Origin: Pyrus communis
Lineage: Eukaryota > Streptophyta > Magnoliopsida > Rosales > Rosaceae
Reading direction: 5' to 3'
DNA: 64,000 nucleotides
Assembly (NCBI RefSeq): GCF_963583255.1
Contig: NC_084805.1
Coordinates: 9,044,827 to 9,108,826 of the forward strand
Shown one piece after another: positions 31,356 through 43,863 of the stretch. The translations under genes were made by a program, and so were the position numbers. The stretch's first letter is position 1. Every line of letters begins with the position of its first letter. The notes under the pieces were generated by a model. It was not told the origin of the DNA. It did no database searches and saw only the letters and a list, made by a program, of their open reading frames with translations.

Positions 31356-34300
31356 TCATGCTCCATTGGAGCCCACGGCATGGAGTGGGGTCTCCTCCAC
31401 GACATGCTCCACAAAGTTCTCATAGTATGGCTTCAATCTATGTCCGTTCACCTTGAACTCGTGGCCACTTTTTAAGCTTTGGACTTGGACTGCACCATGA
31501 GGAAAAACATTAGTAACAACAAGAGGTCCAATCCATTTAGAACGTAACTTACCAGGGAATAACCGAAGTCTTGAATCAAAAAGCAACACTTTCTGCCCCT
31601 TGGAGAACGTTTTGGTACGAAGCATCTTATCATGATAAGCCTTCGTCTTGTCCTTGTAGATGCGAGCATTCTCGTAAGCCTCGTTCCTAATCTCCTCAAG
31701 TTCATCTAATTGGAGCTTCCTATGAACTCCAGCAGCGTCTATGTCCAAATTGAAGGTTTTCACAGCCCAATGTGCCTTGTGCTCTAACTCAACGGGCAAA
31801 TGACATGGCTTACCATATATAAGCCGAAAAGGTGACATGCCAAGGGGAGTTTTGTAAGCCGTACGATAGGCCCACAATGCATCGTCCAAGCGCAAACTCC
31901 AATCTCTTCTTGAGGGTCCCACGGTTTTCTCTAGGACTTGTTTGATCTCCCTATTTGAAACCTCCGCTTGCCCATTGGTTTGAGGGTGATAAGGTGTGGA
32001 AACCTTATGAGTAACGTTGTACTTCTTGAGCAAAGCTTCAATGGTGCGGTTACGAAAGTGAGAACCCCCATCACTAATTAAAACTCGTGGCATCCCAAAC
32101 CTAGCAAAAATATTAGATTTCACAAAATCTGCAACAACCTTAGAATCGTTAGTACGGGTGGCTTTGGCTTCCACCCATTTGGAAACATAATCGACAGCTA
32201 GCAAGATATAAGTGAAACCAAAAGATGGAGGGAAGGGGCCCATGAAATCAATACCCCACACATCAAAAATTTCCACAAATGAGAGAGATTGTTGTGGCAT
32301 TTGGTCCTTAGGCCCTATGTTACCTGTTCTTTGACACTTATCGCATGTTAAACAAAACATTTTAGCATCTTTAAAGAGATTAGGCCAATAAAATCCAGAT
32401 TGTAACACCTTTAGGGCTGTCCTTTGGGTGCCAAAATGTCCCCCACATGCATAAGTATGGCAGAATGTAAGAATGGAATTAAATTCAGATTCGGGCACAC
32501 ATCTACGCATAATCTGATCTGGGCAGAATTTCCATAAATATGGATCATCCCAAACATAAAAACGTGCATCATGAACAAGTTTATCACGTTGGAACTTGTT
32601 TAGGGTACTAGGAACTTGCTTAGACACCAAGAAATTGACCAAATCGGCATACCAAGGGGTTCTTACCTCAATGGACAGAAGTTGCTCATCCGGAAACGTT
32701 TCTAAAATGGGGGTGGACTCTTCCTCACGCACCATTCTACTTAGGTGGTCAGCCACCACGTTTTCACACCCTTTCTTGTCTCGGATTTCAAGATCGAACT
32801 CTTGAAGTAGGAGCATCCAACGAATGAGTCTTGGCTTAGCCTCCTTTTTGGTGAGAAGATACTTCAAGGCTGCATGGTCAGTGAAAACAATTACTTTAGT
32901 ACCAAGAAGATATGATCTAAACTTATCTAAAGCAAATACAACCGCCAAGAGTTCTTTTTCGGTTGTAGAATAATTCAATTGAGCATCATTTAAAGTGCGT
33001 GAAGCATAATAAATAACATGTGGCTGTTTATTTTTCCTTTGACCCAAAACAGCCCCAAGTGCATAATCCGATGCATCACACATCAATTCAAAGGGAATGG
33101 ACCAATCCGGGGGAGTTATGATGGGTGTCGTGGTGAGTAAGTCTTTTAGATGCTTGAATGCCTTCTCACACGCCTCGTTGAACTCAAAAGACACATCCTT
33201 TTGGAGTAGGCGGCATAGGGGTTGTGCAATCTTGGAAAAGTCCTTGATAAATCGTCGATAGAATCCTGCATGGCCAAGAAAAGAACGGACCTCTCTAACC
33301 GACGTAGGAGAGGGTAAGTGACGTACAAGATCTATTTTAGACTTATCAACTTCAATTCCTTTTTCAGAGATGATATGACCCAAAACTATACCTTGTTTAA
33401 CCATAAAATGACATTTTTCCCAATTCAAAACAAGGTTAGTTTCCATGCATCTTTTCAAGATTAAAGTGAGATTATGCAAACAAGCATCAAATGAGTCTCC
33501 AAACACACTAAAATCGTCCATAAATACTTCAATTATCTTTTCAACATAATCAGAGAAGATACTTACCATGCATCGTTGGAAAGTGGCCGGTGCATTGCAT
33601 AAACCAAATGGCATACGACGATATGCAAAAGTACCAAATGGACAAGTAAAGGTGGTCTTTTCTTGATCATCCGGCGTTATGACAATTTGATTATAACCCG
33701 AATAACCATCAAGAAAGCAATAAAAAGAATGACCGGCTAACCTTTCAAGCATTTGATCAATGAATGGCAAAGGGAAGTGATCTTTCCTTGTTGCGGCATT
33801 TAGCTTTCTATAGTCAATGCACACCCTCCAACCGGTTTGAATGCGTGTAGGCACAAGTTCATCTTCTTCATTCTTCACCACAGTCACTCCGGATTTCTTT
33901 GGCACAACTTGAACCGGTGAAACCCAACGGCTATCCGAGATAGGATAGATCACCCCACAATCTAGAAGCTTGATAATCTCCTTTTTCACAACTTCCATCA
34001 TTGGAGGGTTGAGCCGGCGTTGAGCCTCTCTGGTTGGTTTAGCCCCCTCCTCTAAAAGTATGCGATGCATGCAAGTTGTAGGACTAATACCCTTTATGTC
34101 GGCCAAGGTCCATCCTATGGCCGTCTTGTGCTCTTTCAACACCCGAATCAATTTCTCCTCCTCCATTGCTGTGAGGGATAAGGAAACTATGACAGGCAAC
34201 GTCTCATTGTCTCCCAAATAGACATACTTCAAATGATCCGGCAATGGTTTAAGCTCAAGAATGGGTGCCTGAATCACTGAAGGTAACAACTTGTTAGTCG

Positions 34301-36848
34301 AAACAGGAATTGGACTCGGTTTTGGAGGCTTACCAAAGTGTTGTGGCAATGACTCAAGTGCAGCAACCATCTCGGCCTCATCTTCACTTCTAGGCACGGC
34401 AAAACCAGATTTTTGCCCAATTCCTTGTGCAATTGTTGTTTCAAGTGTATCCCTCTCCAAAGAATCGAGAAATTCCTGCGCCAAATCATCAATTATATCA
34501 ATAGAAAAGCAAGAATGATCGTCCTTAGGAAATTTAATACTTTCAGAAAGATTGAAATCAATGACTTCCCCATCAAATTCCATCGTTAAAGTTCCTTTAA
34601 ACACATCTATCTTGGTGCGGGCTGTTTTCATGAAGGGCCTCCCTAATAGAATCGGTAATGGGGTGGAATGGGGTGAATCCTCCATGTCAAGCACGTAGAA
34701 ATCCGCTGGAAAAATCAAGTTATCAACCTGTACCAAAACATCTTCCAAAACACCCTTTGGATATGCATTAGAACGATCGGCTAATTGAATTATCACACCA
34801 TCATTTTTAAGCTCACCTAAGTTCATAGATGCATAAATAGAGTATGGCATAACATTAATCGAAGCCCCTAAGTCTAACATGCATTGTTCAAACTTAGTAT
34901 TACCAATAACGCACGGAATTGTAAAACTACCCGGATCTTTGCATTTAGGGGGTAATTTCCTTTGTAACACAGCAGAGACATTTTCACTTACCTGGACCAC
35001 CTCCTTGTTTGAAATCCTCTTCCTCGTTGTGCAAAGCTCTTTTAAGAACTTGGCATACTTAGGGACTTGCTTGATTGCATCAAGGAGCGGAATGTTAACT
35101 TGAACTTTCCTAAAGGTTTCCAAAATGTCCTTTTCACTCTCCTCCTTCTTTGATTGCCTAAACCTGCTAGGAAAGGGCACGTTTAGTGGAATGGAACTTG
35201 ACAAAGTCGAATTTGGACTTACCTTAGGCATATTGGACGGTTTTGGCACAATAGGGGGCTGCGGCAAAGATTCTTTCACCCTTGCCGTGGCCTTTATTCC
35301 TTGTTCCTCCTCTTCTTGCAGCAACACGTCCTCTTCTTGACTTGTTTTGGACGTGCTTGGGGTGGTTTCGACCTCCTTACCACTTCTCAACATGATTGCC
35401 TTGGCAGATTCGAATCCTCCCCTTGGATTGACAACGGTTGAGCTAGGGAGCTTGCCTTTGTCTCGGAATTGTCCTACAAATTCCGCAATCTGCCCAATTT
35501 GTTTCTCCAAGTGATCCACCCTTTTGTCTTGGTTTTGCATGGCTTTGGTTTGATCCTCTTGCCCCTGAGACAAATTGGTAAGTAATTTAAGAAGTGTTTC
35601 ATTGCCCAACGACGTACCTTGATTGTTTTGGGCAGGTTGTGCTTGGTTTGGATTGGGGCCGAATGGCTTGGTGTAGAACCCCGGGGGTTGTTGTCTAAAG
35701 CCTCCTTGTTGTTGAGGTTGTTGAGGTTCCCTCCACTTGAAGTTTGGATGGTCTCTCCAACCCGGATTGTATGTGTTGGAATATGGATCATTCCTTGGTT
35801 GATTGTGGTTCGGAAATCCCATGGCATTTGCACTCTCCCATCCCCCATTCTCAATCAATTGAGGGCATTTTTCCGAAGGGTGTCCTTGGATAGAACATAC
35901 ACCACATACAATCGGTCCTTGTATCTTCATTCCTTCGGCCATCTGAGACACAATAGAAGTAAGATTAGCTATCTGAGATTGAATATCGGATTGAGAACTT
36001 ACCTCATTCAAGTGTTGCCGTGGGGGGTCCCTTTGCCCAAGTCCTTCATATTGTTGTGCATTTAGAGCACGGTTTGCAATTAGGGTCTTGGCCGACATAG
36101 GAGTTTTGTCCACCAATGCACCTCCCGCCGAAGCATCGAGCATTTGCCTTTCAATGGGAAGAAGGCCCTCATAGAAATATTGAAGGAGAAGCTCCTCCTT
36201 CATTTGATGTTGAGGACACGATGCAACAAGGGCTTTAAAACGCTCGTAGTATGCCGGAAAAGATTCTCCTTGACTTTGTTGGATTCCGCTAATTTTCTTC
36301 CTCAAGAGAATGACTCTTGAAGTAGGGAAGAACTTCTCCAAGAACGCTCTCTTCATGCTCTCCCAAGAAGTAACGGTCCCGGGTGCCAATTCATAAAGCC
36401 AATCCTTAGCCTTTTCCACAAGAGAGAATGGAAAAGCTTTCATCATTAGAATGTTCCCATCGACATTTATGGGTGTCATGCTCGAACAAACAACCTCGAA
36501 CTCCTTGAGATGCTTGTTGGGATCTTCCATGGAAAGCCCATGGTATTTCGGAATGTGGTGCAACAAGCTTGACTTCAACTCGAATTCATCGGTCTTGCCT
36601 TGGGCAGCCACGGGGTATTGAATGCATAATGGTGCGGCATTGGCCAACCCCGAGGCCGAAAGCTCTTTAATGGTCCGATTGTCTGCTGCCATAACTTCTT
36701 CTTCCACACTTTCAAACTCAGATTCGGCCTCTGAACTTGAACTAGGTTCACTAGGTTCGGGATGCCTCCTCTTTCTTCTCAAATCACGTTCAAAATCGTC
36801 GTTAAAGTCCAAGATATGTGCATGCACAGTTTGAGAACTCCGCGTCAT
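31356..36848 (-). CDS. Gag-Pol polyprotein of an Athila-type Ty3/gypsy retrotransposon, intact
   Basis: 1830 codons in one frame without frameshift or stop. Domains in order: Gag capsid region (about 85-240, with [10 protein letters not shown] and [12 protein letters not shown]); CCHC zinc knuckle C315-x2-C318-x4-H323-x4-C328; Q/P-rich linker (340-560); aspartic protease with DLGAS at 659-663; spacer; reverse transcriptase (about 950-1170, with [22 protein letters not shown] and FMDD at 1109-1112); RNase H (about 1250-1370, CDAS and TDHAALKY); integrase with HHCC (H1464, H1471, C1502, C1505) and catalytic D1534, D1593, E1629 (35 residues between the last two). The C-terminus resembles the usual post-integrase fold ([19 protein letters not shown]). 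All catalytic residues are present. The start [20 protein letters not shown] is shared with H and, as a stub, G. The ATG lies about 100 bp downstream of the PBS in sense order. The protein would make particles and cDNA and integrate it; it is the best candidate in the window for supplying enzymes to elements lacking pol. Confidence 0.97.
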   Translation of the reverse strand: MTRSSQTVHAHILDFNDDFERDLRRKRRHPEPSEPSSSSEAESEFESVEEEVMAADNRTIKELSASGLANAAPLCIQYPVAAQGKTDEFELKSSLLHHIPKYHGLSMEDPNKHLKEFEVVCSSMTPINVDGNILMMKAFPFSLVEKAKDWLYELAPGTVTSWESMKRAFLEKFFPTSRVILLRKKISGIQQSQGESFPAYYERFKALVASCPQHQMKEELLLQYFYEGLLPIERQMLDASAGGALVDKTPMSAKTLIANRALNAQQYEGLGQRDPPRQHLNEVSSQSDIQSQIANLTSIVSQMAEGMKIQGPIVCGVCSIQGHPSEKCPQLIENGGWESANAMGFPNHNQPRNDPYSNTYNPGWRDHPNFKWREPQQPQQQGGFRQQPPGFYTKPFGPNPNQAQPAQNNQGTSLGNETLLKLLTNLSQGQEDQTKAMQNQDKRVDHLEKQIGQIAEFVGQFRDKGKLPSSTVVNPRGGFESAKAIMLRSGKEVETTPSTSKTSQEEDVLLQEEEEQGIKATARVKESLPQPPIVPKPSNMPKVSPNSTLSSSIPLNVPFPSRFRQSKKEESEKDILETFRKVQVNIPLLDAIKQVPKYAKFLKELCTTRKRISNKEVVQVSENVSAVLQRKLPPKCKDPGSFTIPCVIGNTKFEQCMLDLGASINVMPYSIYASMNLGELKNDGVIIQLADRSNAYPKGVLEDVLVQVDNLIFPADFYVLDMEDSPHSTPLPILLGRPFMKTARTKIDVFKGTLTMEFDGEVIDFNLSESIKFPKDDHSCFSIDIIDDLAQEFLDSLERDTLETTIAQGIGQKSGFAVPRSEDEAEMVAALESLPQHFGKPPKPSPIPVSTNKLLPSVIQAPILELKPLPDHLKYVYLGDNETLPVIVSLSLTAMEEEKLIRVLKEHKTAIGWTLADIKGISPTTCMHRILLEEGAKPTREAQRRLNPPMMEVVKKEIIKLLDCGVIYPISDSRWVSPVQVVPKKSGVTVVKNEEDELVPTRIQTGWRVCIDYRKLNAATRKDHFPLPFIDQMLERLAGHSFYCFLDGYSGYNQIVITPDDQEKTTFTCPFGTFAYRRMPFGLCNAPATFQRCMVSIFSDYVEKIIEVFMDDFSVFGDSFDACLHNLTLILKRCMETNLVLNWEKCHFMVKQGIVLGHIISEKGIEVDKSKIDLVRHLPSPTSVREVRSFLGHAGFYRRFIKDFSKIAQPLCRLLQKDVSFEFNEACEKAFKHLKDLLTTTPIITPPDWSIPFELMCDASDYALGAVLGQRKNKQPHVIYYASRTLNDAQLNYSTTEKELLAVVFALDKFRSYLLGTKVIVFTDHAALKYLLTKKEAKPRLIRWMLLLQEFDLEIRDKKGCENVVADHLSRMVREEESTPILETFPDEQLLSIEVRTPWYADLVNFLVSKQVPSTLNKFQRDKLVHDARFYVWDDPYLWKFCPDQIMRRCVPESEFNSILTFCHTYACGGHFGTQRTALKVLQSGFYWPNLFKDAKMFCLTCDKCQRTGNIGPKDQMPQQSLSFVEIFDVWGIDFMGPFPPSFGFTYILLAVDYVSKWVEAKATRTNDSKVVADFVKSNIFARFGMPRVLISDGGSHFRNRTIEALLKKYNVTHKVSTPYHPQTNGQAEVSNREIKQVLEKTVGPSRRDWSLRLDDALWAYRTAYKTPLGMSPFRLIYGKPCHLPVELEHKAHWAVKTFNLDIDAAGVHRKLQLDELEEIRNEAYENARIYKDKTKAYHDKMLRTKTFSKGQKVLLFDSRLRLFPGKLRSKWIGPLVVTNVFPHGAVQVQSLKSGHEFKVNGHRLKPYYENFVEHVVEETPLHAVGSNGA

Positions 36849-36949
36849 GCACTAGTACCTAAACCAAGAAAACAAAACAAAATGAGAAAACTAGGTAAAT
36901 TACACTAAAAACATACGGCAAAAACACAAGGGATTAGCAATTTTGCTAA

Positions 36950-36967
36950 TCCCCGGCAACGGCGCCA
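36950..36967 (-). other. Element E primer-binding site (tRNA-Asp)
   Basis: Plus strand TCCCCGGCAACGGCGCCA, five bases from the LTR at 36973. Confidence 0.92.
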
Positions 36968-36972
36968 AAATT

Positions 36973-38714
36973 TGATGCGAAAATAGTTAAACACACAAAT
37001 TAACCCTATGGATGACAATTGTAGTAAATGAGCAAATAGGGATCGTTCTAGACCGGGGATTAACTAGGGATGCTAATCAATGTGAAATTGACTCAAAAGA
37101 CTCAAAACAACACAAACACACTCAAATCTGCCTAAAAACCACTTTCTGGGCAGATTTGAGCACAAACACAAATTTGGACGAAATTAAGTAATAACTTGAC
37201 TCAAGAACGTAAAAACACAATATAAAACACTAAACTAACTCAAAGAATGTAAAACTAAACACTTAAAACATTAAAACAAACCAAAAGACTCAAACATCAC
37301 CCAAAACACTCAAAACTGCCTTAAAATCACTTTCTGGGCAGTTTTGAGCACTTTGGTGAATCTGGACGAAATTGGGAAATAAAATGAATCAAAACACTTA
37401 AAAGCACAAACTAAATTGATTTCTAACTAAATTGGACATTAGAGTAAAGGGGGATTAAGGTTTTGACAAAGTTAAATTAAATAAAACAAGTTAATAAACT
37501 AGGCAGATTGTATAAACGGATTTGAGAAACAAGATGATGGATGGATTAGTTAGAGGTCCATTCTCCACACATGACACATTTATATATGAATCGATTCTCC
37601 AATTGCTTTTCATTATCTATGATGCTCAACACCCCAAGTTAACCGTGATGCACTAATTAACTCTCAAATTTTCCTTATGTTATTGAATTGGATGATGCAT
37701 GCGACAATTCAAATCATTCTCCAATGGTTCTCAACATGAATGCATAGAAGAGATACAATGAGAGATCATTATGCTCTATGAGAATTATAAGTGTTGACGA
37801 GGCAATTGTAACTATGAATGCATGATACTTTTGCCAAGAATTCAATTAACGCGGTTGTGACTAGCAACCTTCACTACTCATGTTTATAAACTTGTGACGA
37901 TTAGGTGAAACTCGTTTATAAACTAGCATCGAGTTTATGCATGAAGACTAAGTATGCATCCCTAATCAACATACAAAAACAAGTTTTTAATAAACATGAT
38001 AATTGAATTACAATCACAACTTAACAAATCACAATTGGAAGAAATCAATTCATATTTCAAACATGTTCATGGCTTCAAACTTTCCCCTAACTAATTAGGG
38101 GTTTAGCCACTCATGATTACAACAAACTTAGAGAGTAATAACAAAGTAAACATTGAAAACAAGAATCGAAGTACACCTAAAAATTCCAACAACTCAATCT
38201 TGAATTGTATGAACGTTTAGGCCTCTTCTCCTCTAGTTGCTGCGGCACAAGGGGTTTTGGTGAGTTTTGGGGGTTATGGATGATGTAGAATGATGTGTTT
38301 AGGGTAGGGATGGATGTAGGGGAAGGTAAGGAGTGTTTTTGGGCAGAAAATATGAAGAATGGTGAAGTATGGTAGTGCTAGAGAGAGGGGAGGAATTTCT
38401 GGCGTGAATGAATGTGTATGAGAGATGGTTTTCTGAAATGGAAGAGTGTGTTGTTTGTGGCTGCAATGCATGCTTATTTATAGGTGAAATGGGGGGAACA
38501 TGATGACTAGGAATTAGGTGGAAAGCTGAAATGGTGATGGGAGATGCATGTGGCTGTTTGTGCATGTGATTAAAGGGTGGAAATGCATGTGCTTTGACAG
38601 AAATGAAAGGGAATGCACGGTTTTGGTTGATTTCTGGTGGTTGTGAGGTGGAAATCTAGGTGGAAATGGATGTGGATTAAAGCTATGTGAATGATTAAGG
38701 TGAATGTGCATGAG
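36973..38714 (-). repeat. Element E 5' LTR, truncated by F
   Basis: First 1742 bp as read on the plus strand; matches 26881-28622 without a difference noticed. Hairpins 37882-37923, 38176-38221, 37121-37160 and 37309-37348; TATA box 38475-38483. The missing U3 part is not found elsewhere in the window. ATGAG (38710-38714) would be F's left target duplication. Confidence 0.9.
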
Positions 38715-40318
38715 TGATGCGAGATTTATACGCACACAAATTAAACCCTCTTTTTATCAATTGTAGTATAAGTATAAGTAGGGATCGTTCTGGACCGGGG
38801 ATTAGGAGGGATTGTTAACCACTTGGATTTGACTCAAAAACGTAAAATAACAATATGAAACACTATACTAGACTCAAAGAATGCAAAACTAAACTTTAAA
38901 ACACTAAGACAAACCAAAAGACTCAAACATCACCCAAAACACTCAAAACTGCCTTAAAATCACTTTCTGGGCAGTTTTGAGCACTTTGGTGAATTTGGAC
39001 GAAATTATGTAACAAAATGAATCAAAACACTTATAAACACAATATAAAACACTAAACTAACTCAAAGAATGTAAAACTAAACACTTAAAACATTAAAACA
39101 AACCAAAAGACTCAAACATCACCCAAAACACTCAAAACTGCCTTAAAATCACTTTCTGGGCAGTTTTGAGCACTTTGGTGAATTTGGACGAAATTATGTA
39201 ATAAAATGAATCAAAACACTTATAAACATAAACTAAAACACTTTCTACTAAATTGGACAATAAAGTAAAGGGGGATTGAGTTTTATACGAAATTAAATAA
39301 AATGTACAGATTCGAATTAAGACAGATAGTATATATGAATGTGATGAAATGGAATGAATGGATGGATGCTAGCCAAGGAGTTCATCTCCATACATGTTAT
39401 ACTTGCATAATAAAATGATTTCCAATTGCATTTCAATAAACCATGAATTCTCAACACCCCAAGTTAACCGTGATGCACTAATTAACCTTCAAATCTTCCT
39501 AACGTTATTGAATTGGATGATGCATGCAACAATTCAAAACATTCCCCACAAGTCCTCAACATGAATGCATAGAAGAGGTACAAGCAAGAATCATTACGCT
39601 CTATGAAAATTATAAGTGTTGACGAGGCATTCGTTACTATGAATGCATGAAACTCTTGCCAAGAATTCGTTTAACGCGATTGTTTATAAGCAACCTCCAC
39701 TACTTATGAATATAAGTTCGTAACTATTAGGTGAAACTCACTTATATTCTAGCGTCATATTCATGCATGAAAATTAAGCGTGCACTCTCAATAAACATAC
39801 ATAAATAAGTTATCAATAAAACGGTTAAACAAATTGAATCACAACTTATGAAACGCAATTAGAAGTAATCAAATCAAAATGCAAGCATAAACATATATTC
39901 GAATCACCCCCCAACCAAGGGGGAGTTTAGTTCCTCATGGTACAAAACAAAGAGAATCAAAGAAACACCTAAACATTCCAACAACTCAAACTTGAATTGT
40001 ATGAACGTTTAAGCCCTCTTATCATCCATTCCTCATTCGCACAAAACAAAGAGCATTGAAATTAAACATTGAAATCAAAGAAACACCTAAACATTCCAAC
40101 AACTCAAACTTGAATTGTATGAACGTTTAGGCACTCTTCTCTTCCTCTTCGTTGTGGCACAAGGTCTAAGGTGAGTTTGATGGTGTGAATGGTTTGGGGA
40201 GTGGTGGAGATATGGAAGAGGAGTGGTGGAAATGGAAGGATGGTGTTTGGATTGTAAGGGAGACTCACGGCACAAGGGAGTTTGATGGTCTACATTTCTG
40301 CAATGGATGAGTGTATGG
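38715..40318 (-). repeat. Element F 3' LTR, first part
   Basis: Starts TGATGCGAGATTTATACG. Carries the CTCAAAACTGCC inverted repeat twice (38942-38981 and 39131-39170) as part of a segment of about 190 bp duplicated in tandem, the GAATATAAGT hairpin (39708-39749), and CCTAAACGTTC hairpins at 39968-40013 and 40086-40131. Interrupted by G within TATGG. Confidence 0.9.
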
Positions 40319-42873
40319 TGATAGGAGCATATTTATGCGACTTAAATGGCTTGTTCTCGTACATTTACGTTATGTTTCTTTAGTTATTTTAGTACTTTAA
40401 GCTATTTTCGTGTGTTTGTAGGTCCAAAGGGCTAAAGGAGCAAAAAGATGCATTTTGGAGACTTTTGGAGCACTTTTGGGCTAAGGACGGATAGCTTATG
40501 CTTGAAGCCAAAGTGTTGGACGAAATTGAAGACCTAATTGGAGCCAAAGTGTTGGAACCTTGTTCTCTTTAGTTTTAGGACATTTAAACCTTTCCTAATC
40601 CCAATCATGCCATGCATAACACACATCCATTCTAACACATTGTCATTGCACATGCATTTCCTTCATTAGTTAACCCACATGCACTTATCACTTATCATCA
40701 CCACATATCATATCACTTAATCACTTATCACTTATCATCACCACTTAACCACTTATCATATCATAACCACATATCATATCACTTATCACTTATCACTTAA
40801 CATATCATCCACCTACTTCACCTACAACATCCACTTCACCTACAACATCCACCTACTTCACCTACAACATCCACTTCACCTACAACATCCACCTACTTCA
40901 CCTACAACATCCACCTACTTCACCTACAAATGACATAGCCATATGTTCCCTCCACTACTCCTATAAATACCCTTGCATTCATTCATTCATGGACATCTCA
41001 TTTCATACACAACACACCACAAACACTTCCATTCCTTCTCTTTGCCGTGAGTTCCCTTGTAATCCAAACACCATTTTTCCATTTCCCTATTAATCCAAAC
41101 ACCACTCCCCAAACCATTCACACCATCAAACTATCCTTAGACCTTGTGCTACAACAACGAGGAAGAGAAGAGTGCCTAAACGTTCATACAATTCAAGTTT
41201 GAGTTGTTGGAATGTTTAGGTGTTTCTTTGATTTCAATGTTTAAATTCAATTCTCTTTGTTTGTACGTATGAGGAATGGAAGAGAAGAGTGCCTAAACGT
41301 TCATACAATTCAAGTTTGAGTTGTTGGAATGTTTAGGTATTTCTTTGATTTCAAAGTTATAATAAACTAAACCCCCTTTAGCTAGGGGGTGATTCGAAAT
41401 ATATGTTTATGCTTGCATTTTGATTTGATTAATTCTAATTGCGTTTCATAAGTTGTGGTTCAATTTGTTTAACCGTTTGATTGATAACTTATTTATGAAT
41501 GTTTATTAAGAATGCGTGCTTAATTTTCATGCATCAATATGACGCTAGAATATAAGTGAGTTTCACCTAATAGTTACGAACTTATATTCACAAGTAGTGG
41601 AGGTTGCTTATAAACAATCGCGTTAAATAAATTCTTGGCATAAGTTTCATGCGTAGTCCATAGTAACGAATGCCTCGTCAACACTTAAAGTTTTCATGAT
41701 GCTTAATGATCTTTGATTGTATCTTTATTGTGCTTTTCACGTAAAGGACTTTTGGAGAATGTTGTGAATTGCGTTGCGCTAACCCATCCAATTCATTAAC
41801 TTAAGGAAAACTTGACGGTTAATTTAAGCGGACCTAATTGACCCGGGGCGTTGAGAATTAATGATTTGTTGAAATGCAATTGGAAATCGTTTTATTATGC
41901 AAGTATAACATATGTGGAGATGAACCCCGTAGCTAACTTTCCATCCATTTGTTCTTTCTTTTCTTGTTTCTGTTTTCATGTTTAATTTAACTTGTTATTC
42001 AATTATGTTAAACATGTGAAACTAATTTCTTTTTAGTTAGAGGCGAATTTGAAGCCATGGACATATGTTGGTCATGATTTGATTTACTCCAGTTATGAAT
42101 TCATGAACTTTAGATGTGGGTTACTTTTCTGTTTTGATTAAGAACTTGTTTATGTATGTGGGTTGAGGGTCGACACTTAATTTGCATGCCTAAGACTTGA
42201 TGCTAGGATATAAGGGAATTTCACCTAATCGTTATGAACTTATATTCATGAGTAGTAAAAATCGCTAGTCACGATTGTGTTTAGTAAACCCTAGGCTGGA
42301 TTAACATGCGTATTCCATAGTTATGAATGCCTAGTCAATGTTTATGATTTCCGTTGAACTTAATGATCTTTGTTGAATGTCTCTATCATGCGTATTCCAT
42401 GTGAGAGACTTTGATTAGGAATAATTTGGTTGTAATGCGTATCCCATTCAATCCAATGAATCTAGGGAAATCTGAAGGTTAATTTAAGCGGACCTAATTA
42501 ACTTGGAGCATTGTCATTCATCGTTTGTTGAAGTCATAACTGGGAGTCAAATTATATGCTTATGTTCATGTGTGGATAAGGAACCCTCTAACTAGTTTTT
42601 CTTCATTCTATTCCATCAATTTCGTTTGTACAATCTGTTTTGTTTCCAAGTTTCTATTTTAGTTTAATTTCGTCCAAAACCAATCCCCCATTTATTTTAA
42701 AGTGTTAGATTAGTTAGAAATACATTTATTTTGTGTTTTTACGTTTTTTTTGAGTCAAATCCAAGTGATTAACAATCCCTCCTAATCCCCGGTCCAGAAC
42801 GATCCCTACTTATACATATACTACAATTTGACGAAAAGAGGGTTTAATTTGTGTGCGTATAAATCTCGCATCA
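40319..42873 (+). repeat. Element G 5' LTR
   Basis: 2555 bp. TATA 40961-40969; hairpins 41175-41220, 41292-41337 and 41548-41589. U3 arrays of ATCACTTATCAT-type (about 40683-40803) and CACCTACAACATCCAC-type (about 40806-40928). The part after the TATA box contains a diverged second copy (about 42030-42595) of the segment at about 41385-41935, including a degenerate second GAATATAAGT-type hairpin (42216-42257). Confidence 0.95.
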
Positions 42874-42878
42874 AATTT

Positions 42879-42896
42879 TGGCGCCGTTGCCGGGGA
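42879..42896 (+). other. Element G primer-binding site (tRNA-Asp)
   Basis: TGGCGCCGTTGCCGGGGA, complementary to the 3' end of tRNA-Asp, five bases after the LTR. Confidence 0.92.
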
Positions 42897-42996
42897 TTAG
42901 AAAATTTGCTAATCCCTTGGATTGTTTTATTTTCGTTTGTTTTTATTTTATTCCAGATTCTTATGTTATTTTGTTTCTTGTTCTAGGTACTAGTTT

Positions 42997-43041
42997 ATGA
43001 ATCGGAGTTCTCATCCGATTCGTGAACGTATCCTGGAGTGA
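42997..43041 (+). pseudogene. gag N-terminal stub of 14 codons (element G)
   Basis: ATG at 42997 opens MNRSSHPIRERILE and stops with TGA. It aligns with the first residues of E and H Gag ([15 protein letters not shown]) and keeps the preceding GGTACTAGT leader. Directly after the stop the sequence matches the region downstream of pol in E (CGTCCGGCTGCAAGACGT, then AGCGCTACTTGGGAGGCAAC). So gag-pol was removed almost exactly between its first codons and the sequence just past its stop. Translation would give only a short peptide. Confidence 0.7.
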
Positions 43042-43084
43042 TTGGGTTCTTCGTCCGGCTGCAAGACGTAAAAGAAAGCGCTAC

Positions 43085-43100
43085 TTGGGAGGCAACCCAA
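43085..43100 (+). other. Conserved hairpin after the gag-pol position (element G)
   Basis: TTGGG-AGGCAA-CCCAA, a 5-bp stem with a 6-nt loop. In E (31299-31312) and B (9327-9340) the stem is TGGG/CCCA with the same loop. It sits in AGCGCT(A/T)C(T/G)TGGGAGGC, a word retained in both autonomous and non-autonomous elements. Confidence 0.5.
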
Positions 43101-43109
43101 TGCATTTTG

Positions 43110-43149
<40 letters not shown>
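43110..43149 (+). repeat. Poly(A) tract
   Basis: Forty consecutive A on the element-sense strand, 21 bp before the 3' end of asORF. Confidence 0.95.
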
Positions 43150-43150
<1 letters not shown>

Positions 43151-43170
43151 ATGGCAGAACGATGGAGGCT

Positions 43171-43863
43171 TCACAAAGGTTGTTTACTTAAAGACCCACT
43201 ACGTGGCAAAACTCTTGAAGCGGAAGGCATCGGGACGGAAGACATCGGGACGGAAGGCATCGAGGCAGAAGACATAGGAGCGGAAGGCATCGGAGCTGGA
43301 GGCATCGAAGATAGAGCATTCGAGGCCTCAATACTTGGCCAAACGCTGGATGATCCAGGAAAAAGGTGCCTCTGGAGGAAAGACGAAAACCTTTGACGGT
43401 CACTTTGAATCCGACCTTCAGACTCTTGCAGTTCATCAAGCTTCCTCTTCATGCCCGTTGAATAGTTGTTTGCAAGCACATGCAAACTTCTATTCTCATA
43501 CTTCAGCTGCTTGATCTCTTGCTTGAGACTTTCCACCTCTGCCATCAATGATTCCACCTGACGGGAGCGGGCAAGCAGGCGTTGGCCCATATTGGACACA
43601 GAGCTCGCACACTGAACACTAAGTGCGAGGGACTCTTGAACGGCCAACTCATCGGACCGTCCTGACAGCAGCCTACTATCTTTTGGAGTGAGGAGGTTCT
43701 TAGCTACTATTGTAGCTGTTGTGGCGTCCTGCATCACGGAGTCTTCACCTGTGAGAGGACCGTTAGAAGAAAAGAAAGAAGGGCGCCATACGTTACCTTG
43801 ACGCGGCGCGCCCGTATCACTGCTAAGGCTCAATTCCAAGCTAAGGTTCGATGAGTTTGCCAT
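43171..43863 (-). CDS. asORF, element G (intact)
   Basis: 230 codons, antisense to G. Same layout as the copy in B: LSLELSL at residues 7-13, conserved middle, coiled coil (about 95-150), FPGSSSVWPSIEA block, then MPxAx repeats and a short basic tail. G has lost every other recognisable protein apart from the gag stub, yet keeps this frame open in an element with indistinguishable LTRs, which argues that it is useful to the element or is at least carried along reliably. Upstream on the minus strand the TATA-like box is changed (TTTTTATGGAG, about 43971-43981), and only one G-box remains (44104-44109). Confidence 0.72.
   Translation of the reverse strand: MANSSNLSLELSLSSDTGAPRQGNVWRPSFFSSNGPLTGEDSVMQDATTATIVAKNLLTPKDSRLLSGRSDELAVQESLALSVQCASSVSNMGQRLLARSRQVESLMAEVESLKQEIKQLKYENRSLHVLANNYSTGMKRKLDELQESEGRIQSDRQRFSSFLQRHLFPGSSSVWPSIEASNALSSMPPAPMPSAPMSSASMPSVPMSSVPMPSASRVLPRSGSLSKQPL

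Larger units (their letters stand above)
26881..38714 (-). mobile_element. Element E: autonomous Athila-type retrotransposon, 5' LTR truncated by F
   Basis: Minus-strand sense. 3' LTR 26881-29451, PPT 29452-29466, non-coding 3' region, uninterrupted gag-pol 31356-36848, PBS 36950-36967, 5' LTR from 36973, cut at 38714 by F. Over the comparable 1742 bp the two LTRs look identical by eye. It inserted into D; CTTAT at 26876-26880 is the left target flank. The LTRs differ from those of B and G (internal start GATGCGAAAATAG, no GATTTATACGC). There is no env-like ORF between pol and the 3' LTR. Confidence 0.95.

Noticed and set aside
34274..36834. Open frames of 70-150 codons opposite or overlapping gag-pol in E and H
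   Set aside because: Shadows of the main coding frame, with no own conserved signals.
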